Assembly: GCA_037044905.1 (NCBI GenBank)
Contig: JBAOKB010000054.1
Coordinates: 248,001-312,000, forward strand
Direction: 5' to 3'
Origin: Hortaea werneckii
Taxonomy: Eukaryota; Ascomycota; Dothideomycetes; Mycosphaerellales; Teratosphaeriaceae
Length of the DNA stretch: 64,000 bases
Below are positions 56,994 through 64,000 of the stretch, piece by piece (the first letter of the stretch is position 1; each line of letters begins with the position of its first letter). The notes below the pieces were generated by a model. It had not been told where the DNA came from. It did no database searches and saw nothing but the letters and a program-made list of their open reading frames with translations. The translations under genes were made by a program, and so were the position numbers.

Positions 56994-58840
56994 TCAGGAA
57001 TACTCCTCCTCATCTATATCATCGAAGACCCAGTGATCCCGAATCGCCGTCATCTCCTCTTCAGATTCCGCCTGTTCCAGGGACATCTGTTTCATTTTAG
57101 CGATAGCTTCTCTTGCAGCATCATGGTTCTCATTTGACACCCAGCCCTCAGGACCCAGACCAATCGCCCTCTTGAACTCTTCCAGCTGCTCTACGCCTTG
57201 TTGCTCCGCATCGTCAAGACGGAGGCATTCCGTTTCCTCCTCCTGCGTGAACGAGATTGGACAAGGCACAGCGGGATTAGAGCAGATCTGGCTCCAGTGT
57301 TGCTTGACAAACATCAGACTAGAGCGAAAGGGGATGTTGTCGCCTTGCCATGGTTCACCAGCCAAGCGATGGATCTTCTGCCGACCAACCGAGAAGGGAT
57401 AAGTAAGAGCTCCGAAGTGGGAAGGATTGTGGCGCTCTGTCATGTCCACATACGCTTCACGGCAGTGCATTTGACGTGAGAGTTCAAGGCGTGAAATTGT
57501 GTCGCTTTCGCCCTATTCCGGAAAATTGTCTAAGGTTTCAGATGTGTCGGAGTGGTGCGGTAGGGAGTCCAGGAATTCTGGTACGCCGCAGCTCAAGAAT
57601 AAAGGCTGCGCGACACTATGCTGCCAGTCAATGAGTGCCGTAATGTGGAAGTCGTTAGAGACGAAAATGTTGCCCGGTCGCAGATCTGGATGTCTCAAAG
57701 TTGGCGTAGTAAGGCCTTTAGCTCGAGGGATCAGGTACTTGGACATCTGTAGGTACTTTTGAATACTATCGAGATGGATGGATGGCATTTGTTTCCTGAA
57801 GTTGAATGTCTCTCTTTGGAAGCGATTGAACGGTAGAAGCGGCCGGCCGTATTGTTCCAGAAATCGCATCTCCTTGATGGCGCCAGAGTTCATTACGGCT
57901 TCTGAGGTGGAGACTAGTGATAGTCAGTTTGTCCATGGCGTTAAGAGCTCATTTCCCAAACTCACAAGGTCCCCGATCAACATCGAGGTTGCTCCTTTTA
58001 CCAAACCAAAAAGGTAAATCAGTGGTTGGGCCCAGGTACAGTGAGTCCGGGCGGTCGGCGTCCTCAGTATTCACGGCGACTTTAGTCACATTCGCGGGTA
58101 CATCTCGAAGAAAGTAGAGACTGCCGCTCGCTGGTAAGCGAATATTGGACAGTCGTGCCTTCACATCCACGAGACTTCTAACAACCCGGGTTTGGCAAGC
58201 TTCCCCAAGACCATCCCATATGCTGGCAAGATCCATTCCAGAGCAGAATTCCATGAATATATACTCTGTGCCTGCAGGATTGTCTGAGGAGCAAGAGTAA
58301 TCGAAAATCTTGGGAACCGGAATACCCTTGAAACGGAGGAACGTCATGGTTGCTGCTTCGCTAGCTACGACAAGTCCTTTAGGCTCCACGGAGGGGTACG
58401 GAATGCGCGCCACGACCTTGAAGCCATCTTTGAAATGAATAGTGAAAGCGCGGTTGGCAGCGCCTTCACCTAGCTTTTCAATACCGACCGTGTCTTCTGA
58501 GGTTCGATTAACTGCATGAGCAGCGAGACCCTGCAATTCAGCAACATTGAATATCCTTTCTCGCTCCGCCAAGCGTTTGTCCTCGTTGTAACTGCTCGGT
58601 CAGCAAAAGGAAGGAACCCATTGGAAAACCCGATACTTACACCCATCTACCAGATGTGTATTTGAATAGAGGGGATGTAGAAGCAGAGGCGGCAGTTTCC
58701 ACGCTGCTCATCGCCCGATCAGAATGAGGATTGGTATTCGCGCAGCACTGCTCGGCAATTGGCCTACAGCACGGCGCAAGAGATCTGATCGCGCATCTGC
58801 TAGCTGTTGATAATAATGACAGCGAGCGACAAAGAAGCAT
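56994..58840 (-). pseudogene. AIM9-like mitochondrial phosphotransferase (APH fold), one in-frame stop
   Basis: Exons 58840-58641, 58591-57966 and 57913-56994 total 1746 nt, a multiple of three. The N-terminus MLLCRSLSLLSTASRCAIRS is Arg/Ser-rich, as in a mitochondrial presequence. The body shows LFKYTSGRWVYNEDKRLAER, the element FNVAELQGLAAHAV, GEGAANRAFTIHFKDGFKVV (ATP loop), LRHPDLRPGNIFVSNDFHIT (catalytic HxDLRPGNI) and ALIDWQHSVAQPLFLSCGVP. The C-terminal tail (GPEGWVSNENHDAAREAIAK, AIRDHWVFDDIDEEEY) is conserved in the family. At 57513-57515 a TAG interrupts the frame after LDNFPE; the same frame resumes as GESDTISRLELSRQMHCREA. A CAG codon there would give an intact protein. No splice site removes the stop. 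Confidence 0.85.
57513..57515 (-). other. in-frame TAG in phosphotransferase gene
   Basis: The TAG sits between the catalytic domain and the conserved C-terminal tail. It is one C-to-T change (CpA context) away from CAG (Gln). Confidence 0.85.
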
Positions 58841-60418
58841 AGCGTGGAGTGTATGGTAGAGCGGAGCATGTATGTGAAGAAGGATGGCACCAAGCAGGAT
58901 GTTGAGCAAGCTTTGGAAGAAGCTCACAAGGATGTCAAGACCTAATTGAAAGTCATCCCCGAGCGAGAAGTGAAACGTACTAGTCTTTGTCTCGCCGAGG
59001 CGGAGAGTCAGGAGCGCGAGAGTCAAAGGGAGTTGAGGCCAGACTTATAGGGAGGAAGGGAAGTTCACAACAGAAGTATGTAAGCTAGAGTCCTTGTATA
59101 TATGGGGAGGCTGGTCCCTTATGCAGCTACCCTTGCATAAGCTGATGTGGCAGCTGGAGGCAGATTTTGAAGGCTGACCCTCTTGGAACCTTTGGATATT
59201 CATCGAATACTTTTTGTCCTTTGTATACAGACTAAATCTATGCCTTGAGACACACTTGCCGCTATCATACCCCGTGGCGAGTCATTGCCAACGCAGAGCT
59301 ACACATCCTGCCTAGTTTAGAGGACCTTCTCGTAGACATATGGTGTACTATAGCTATTTAAATAAACCGCTTTAGCACCTCATTTTTAATCCTGCTTAGA
59401 ACCTACAAGTCTAGGGCCTAAGTGCTTAATTAAGATTATTCGCTATTCTTTAAGCCGCTTACTCTAGCTTGTATACTAAGTCGACAGACGATCTTAGTGT
59501 TAATGTCTCGGTTTTGAAGTCTTTAAGAATAGAAATATTAGCGCAGTAAGAGGCGGAGCGATTCCGAACATAGCCATTTAACTTACTATGCGAATCTATA
59601 TAAACATAGGCCTACGGGAGTAGCGGAGAAGTAGGTAGCTCTAGAGTCGGAAAGTAAGGTAGTAGCGGCGATTAAGGCTCGTAAAAAGTGCTTAAAGAAA
59701 GATCGTTGTATATATCGCTGTCCCGCGCGCCCTATATCGTTGCCTATTCCCTAAAACTACGTACCCTATCTCTACTCCTATGAAACACCTTTAAAATCTA
59801 TAGTACCTTATAAATTAAGGAATTTAAGCTTAAAGCCGATGGTTAACTACATTCGAGGTAGGATGGAAATGGCAAGGCTTCTCTCGCATTGGATCCGGAC
59901 TAAAGGGGACTACACACTCTCTATCCCCCGCTTAGCTTCTTCTTCCTCTCTTACTATCGGAAGCCCCCTTGCTTCCACATTAAAGGCGAGGGAAGCTACG
60001 CCTATATGAGATATTTCTCCCCCCCCTTTCCCCCCTCTTCTGTCTTTCTCCCTCCCCTTCTATCTTGCCGCAAACCCTCCAAACCTAGTCCTTCTAGCAC
60101 TAATCGATTAAGCGAACACATGAGCTACATTATTAGAAGGAAAGTATACGACATTCCTCTCTCACCATTTGCGTCAACCATTTCGGAAAGTGAAGGGGAG
60201 GAGACAGCCGGGAAAGGAAAAAGGGGGAAGATTACCAGTAGTAATTATCTGCGTAATATAGTCCACCAAACAAATTACATTCCCCCTACTTCACCTCTCC
60301 TCTCCTTGCTCTAAAAGAATTACCCCTCACATCTAGAAACCTCCCTCATACTCTCCACGCAAGCCTTCCGAGGGGTAAAAAAAAGAAAAAAAAGAAAAGG
60401 AAACTTTTCCCATTCCCA
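58841..60418. other. 1.6 kb gene-free region with RIP-like relic
   Basis: The middle of this stretch (59335-59860) is the RIP-like relic listed separately. The right part (60000-60420) has short C and A runs downstream of the Emp70 gene stop. No intact gene is seen. Confidence 0.6.
59335..59860. mobile_element. RIP-mutated relic of a repeat element
   Basis: Base use here is unlike the flanks. In 59581-59700 I counted 17 TA dinucleotides against 1 CA and 2 TG. This is the expected outcome of repeat-induced point mutation (C-to-T at CpA) on a once-repeated element. One frame at 59604-59720 still reads like a Lys/Ala-rich protein (VALESESKVVAAIKARKKCL) with an in-frame TAG just before it. The sequence is too mutated to name the element. 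No terminal repeats or target-site duplication are identified, so the edges are approximate. Confidence 0.65.
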
Positions 60419-62974
60419 TCAATCAACCTTAATAGCCCAATAAATGCGCCTCACAAACGCGTACGCCGTCAAGAACCCCACAGTCCCCATCAGCAGCGCA
60501 TACACGGCACAGGCGAGGAGACTGTAGGCGAAGAACAGAAGCGAAGAGGGCCAGCCGACGAGGTGGAGGTGGTTGGCGGCGTAGTAGAGGCAGTAGGCGA
60601 AGATCCAGAAGGACGACGAGGCGCCGAGGAGGAAGGAGTGCCACCACCAGTTGTAGTTCTGTTGGAGAGAGAGAGAAGGTGTTAGTTAAAAAAATAGAAT
60701 AAAATAAAAGACAGGGTGTCCATGATTGCCAAAAAGGAGGAAGGGGAAGATCAAGGGAAACAAGAAGGGGCCAAGAAAGAAAAAAAAAAAAACAAGAATA
60801 AAAATAAAAATGAAGAAACTCACCTCACAGCAAAGCAACCCATAAACCCCAATCACGCTGACCTCCATCACGACGCCCACCAAAACCAAACACACGACCG
60901 CCAAGAACCCAAAGACATAGTAATACCCGCTCTTATCCTGCCACAGACTGCGGAAAACGAATAACAACTCGATAAAGATTACCGCAAAAGGGATCAGGCC
61001 CGCGACGAGGGACGCGGGGACCGGGCGCGCGAACCAGGGTTGGCGGGAGGGAGGGGGGAGCGGACGCGGAGGATGGTGGGAGGTTGGGACGGTGGGGAGG
61101 GGGTGGGTGTAGGGACCTCGGCCGAGACGGAGGGCGCTGAGGAGGGACTTCTTTCCTCCTGCGGCAGCAGGAGAGGAAGAGGAAGAGGAGGAGGTGCCGG
61201 CCTCGTCGAACCCCACCCATGCGCCTAGGTATACGAGCGGGACCTGCACGAACAGCCAACACAGCACCAACACGACCAGTGTTCCCAGCGGGATCGCCGT
61301 GGAAGAAGCCCGGGCCCAGACGAAAAGGTTCAGCACGAAGACCGTGACGAACATCAACCCGGGGAACAACGTCGCCGTGACGAGCGCATTCTCCCTCCAC
61401 CTCGCGCCGCCGAAGGTCTTGTACAGTCGTGCGGAGAAGTATCCCGAGGTGATGGAGGCAAGCAGGAAAGTGATGAAGGCCGAGGTCAGGAAGCCGCCGC
61501 GGTAGGAGGGGTTTAGGATGCCGAGGCAGGAGAGGAGGAGGAGGGCGAGGACCATGGTGACGAGTTGGGTGCCGGAGCCGATGAGGGGGGCTAGGAGACG
61601 GGCGTGGGGAGGTGGGCGGAAGACGTCGGCGTGCAGGAGTTTCCAGCCGGAGATGTCGTCGAGTGAGACGGGGAGGTCGTCGTCGGAGGTGGCGAGCTCT
61701 TCCGCGGTTGTCGTGGGAGTGACAGCTCCGCTGCCGGGGAGATCGACCTGGTCGAGCAACCCCCCACTACTCTTTTCGCTACTGACTTTCCTAGGAGTTC
61801 TGAACCCGCCGATCCCACGCTTCTTATTCCCTGCACCTCCCTTCAACAACCCGCCATCTTCCAAATACCCCCCGCCGCCGCTGCTGTCCAAATACCCCCT
61901 AATATCACCCTTCACGGTCCTAGTCAGAATAACCGCCACAACCGCCGTCAACAGTCCCGAAATCACAATCGAATTGACAATCGCCAGCCAATGGACCTTC
62001 TGGCTCTCCTCCTGGTTAACGAAAAACAGATCCCACCGGTTCGCCCACTCGATCTTCTCCTCCTCGCGGAAGTAGACGGAGTAGGAGTACGGGATCGTCA
62101 AGGTGGCGTCGGGGGCTCCATCGTCGTATTCGGTCAGATAGTAAGAAGAATCGTACGAAGTGGTATTGGTCATGTTGCGCGCCATGGTAAGTTCGAGGCC
62201 GTGGGAGACGTCGTGCAAGTCGGGCGGAAGGCCCGAGTGGTCGCGGTTCTCGGCCGAGAGGGATTTGGCGTAGACTTCGAAGCCGACGATGACTTTCTTG
62301 CCCTGCTGGCCGGCTTTGCCGGGGGCGCGGTGGTAGCGGATGACGAGGGTGACGTGGTTGTTGAGGAAGTAGCGGGGCTGGCCGGTGGTCGGGGAAGGTT
62401 CTTCGTAGCCCATTTTGAAGCCCGCGGCGTAGTATTTCCGGCTCTTGTCGACGGTGACGAAGCTGGTGGCGCCGGGGAGGTTGTCGACGATCCATTCGGC
62501 GACGTAGCCTTGTTTCACGACCTCGATGGCTTTCTTCAGCCCGGCTCGGTCGACTTTTTGACTGCAGAGGTAATGCGCTTCGTCGTCTTGGCCCATCTGG
62601 AGTTCATAGTCGGATACGACGATGCGGTCGCCGCGGAGGATTTCGCCGAGATTCAGGGCGACGTTGGATCCAGAGATGAGGCCAGTGCCGGGTCGGGAGC
62701 GGCCTGAGGGTGGGCAGACAAAGGGCAGTTCGGCGAAAGCGTATTGGATTTGGGTGTTGTCGCTGTAGACTTTATTGACCATTAGAGGGATGGGTTCTCC
62801 GTCGGAATAGGATTTGATGGACCAGCCTAGGATGGGGTCAGTGGTGGTTCACTTGAGTTGGTGAGGAGGCTTTCAGGGAGACTCACCAGGGATGTAGAAA
62901 GCATTGGCGAGCTGCAGACAGAATAATGCGACTGTCCAGCAGCTCGCCCTCATGATCCGGAAGTCGGCCGCCAT
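60419..62974 (-). CDS. Emp70/TM9SF nonaspanin
   Basis: Nonaspanins are nine-helix proteins of the endosome-Golgi system. Exons 62974-62887, 62826-60824 and 60658-60419 total 2331 nt and encode 776 residues. The signal peptide is MAADFRIMRASCWTVALFCL, followed by FYIPGWSIKSYSDGEPIPLM across the first intron. The luminal domain has YAFAELPFVCPPSG, LGEILRGDRIVVSDYELQMG and RYFLNNHVTLVIRYHRAPG. The membrane part starts VHWLAIVNSIVISGLLTAVV, then HADVFRPPPHARLLAPLIGS, GTQLVTMVLALLL and YKTFGGARWRENALVTATLF. The last exon is YNWWWHSFLLGASSSFWIFA and ends AIKVD, which contains the KxD COPI-binding signal of the family. An A/T-rich 165-nt intron separates exons 2 and 3. Yeast Tmn paralogues cannot be told apart here. 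Confidence 0.93.
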
Positions 62975-64000
62975 GGGGTGGGATGATTACGCGCAATGCG
63001 ACGAGGCGCCCTCTCTGCCTGACTCTCCCTCTGTCATCCACTCAATGCGCCTGCACGAGTGCAAAGGATTTTACTACTAGTAGCCTGTTCGCTTCGAATG
63101 TAGAATTTGTGCGGCAGCGAGTGAGTGGCTATCTGCCGCGAATGTAAAGGGCGTAGCCAGAACCTCCAAATCCCTCACTCTTCTCAAGCTATGCGATCGC
63201 GCTTCTTATGTCCCCACTGCTTCAGTATAGCGACTTAATCTTCCCTTGGGCTTATCTTCTTTCTTTTCGTCACAATGCCGAATCGATTCCGCCGTGAACG
63301 AGGGTGGACGTGGGTCGGGAAGGGCGACGCCGTAGTGTATCGCGAAATGGATGAAAGGAGAGTCGGGAGGGCGGCATGAAATCCAATCAAAGGGATTGAA
63401 GGGGATTGGTTGAGGATGGGTTGAACAAGGAGTAGAAGGAGGGAAGGCAAGTAAGTAAGCATGGGGATTAGCTTAAGGTATGGCAAGTCTGATACTCACC
63501 CAGAAAGGTCGAGACTCGGACGCTCAGGGCTTACGCAGCGCCGCTCCCAGGCAGATCTGGGGTCCAGGGCCAGCTTGCGCAACTGCTCCCCCTACTAGGT
63601 ACCTAGTTTGGTTTAGTGTCGTATCGGATAGATCCTCCCTTTTCAACGCTTACAGGGATTGGACCTCGAGGGGGTTGATACTATGTACTTTATGTCCGAA
63701 ACTTACCGTGTACTTCCTATAGCCTGTGCCGGTATCGCTAGGTACTCTCGACACGCGATACAAACACCTTTATTCCCCGCGTGGCCATGTAAGACATGCA
63801 AATGCTTCCGACCCTGATATCCTAGTCACGATTCGAGGAGAGTGTCAGAGTCCACCGAGGATGTAATGTGCTGAGCTTCACGTGTCGCCTCCTCTTACGG
63901 CCGAATTATCTCACCTCACCATATCGGGATACTCGCCCCCTACACCGATCGACATGTGAAAGTCCCGAACAGAGGAGGGGGACGACGATGGAACGTAACC
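62975..64000. other. right edge, no gene seen
   Basis: About 1 kb upstream of the Emp70 gene. It should hold the promoter of that gene. Short ORFs (63235-63486 minus, 63480-63722 plus) lack motifs. Confidence 0.45.

Noticed and set aside
61991..62707. 238-codon plus-strand ORF rich in Val/Asp/Gly
   Set aside because: It lies antisense within exon 2 of the Emp70 gene; codon bias of the real gene keeps the opposite strand open.
1..64000. tRNA, rRNA, CRISPR array, or bacterial operon signals
   Set aside because: No cloverleaf B-box pattern, rRNA stretch or regularly spaced repeats were recognised, and all genes are eukaryotic in structure.

Overview
This 64 kb window is nuclear DNA from a filamentous ascomycete. 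Most genes carry short GT-AG introns (about 48-75 nt, some up to 200 nt), both strands are used, and the proteins are typical of Pezizomycotina: a fused single-chain urease, an L-arabinitol 4-dehydrogenase, an Npr2 TORC1 regulator, a UPF0658 Golgi protein, and an AIM9-type phosphotransferase. The overall style fits a Dothideomycete, but that is inference; no marker here fixes the order. I rebuilt most gene models by joining reading frames at splice sites. Nearly all intact models come out as exact multiples of three with conserved residues continuous across the junctions.

Layout. 0.4-7 kb: Mrd1 (minus), dynein light chain LC8 in seven tiny exons, a small zinc-ribbon protein, an HMG-box chromatin protein. 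7.6-12.8 kb: urease, an unknown 200-residue protein, a protein with three probable dsRNA-binding domains. 13-18 kb: a secreted GMC oxidoreductase (minus) and a multi-pass membrane protein. 18.7-21.5 kb: a Ser-rich protein and a Pmp3-like proteolipid with an Arg/Ser repeat tail. 22.3-25.3 kb: two same-strand sugar oxidoreductases (a Gfo/Idh/MocA dihydrodiol/xylose dehydrogenase type and L-arabinitol 4-dehydrogenase), possibly a small pentose-catabolism pair. 25.5-34 kb: an unknown protein, ubiquilin Dsk2, a quinone-oxidoreductase-like enzyme, a Rax1-like RGS membrane protein. 34.4-45.2 kb: a long Ser-rich membrane-anchored protein, a CCC1/VIT1 iron transporter, Npr2, and a protein kinase with an acidic repeat tail. 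45.2-50 kb: a decayed patch (headless arylsulfotransferase and interrupted Zn2Cys6 factor), a broken GFA-domain gene, and mitochondrial lysyl-tRNA synthetase. 51.4-64 kb: UPF0658 protein, an exceptional G59/C22 homopolymer pair, a small 2EXR/F-box-like protein, a ketopantoate reductase-like enzyme, a phosphotransferase with one in-frame stop, a RIP-like AT-rich relic, and an Emp70/TMN9 protein.

The most unusual general property is a set of single-base frame breaks in otherwise well conserved genes (Mrd1, HMG-box, urease, unknown protein, GMC, VIT1, GFA), concentrated in the first 14 kb, plus two genes broken only by one in-frame stop. Because Mrd1 belongs to an essential family, sequence or assembly error is the leading explanation for the indels. 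I found no clear new multi-gene system. The best candidates for new biology are the three-dsRBD protein, the unknown 200-residue protein beside it, and the Arg/Ser-tailed Pmp3 protein. No tRNA, rRNA, CRISPR array or intact transposon was recognised.
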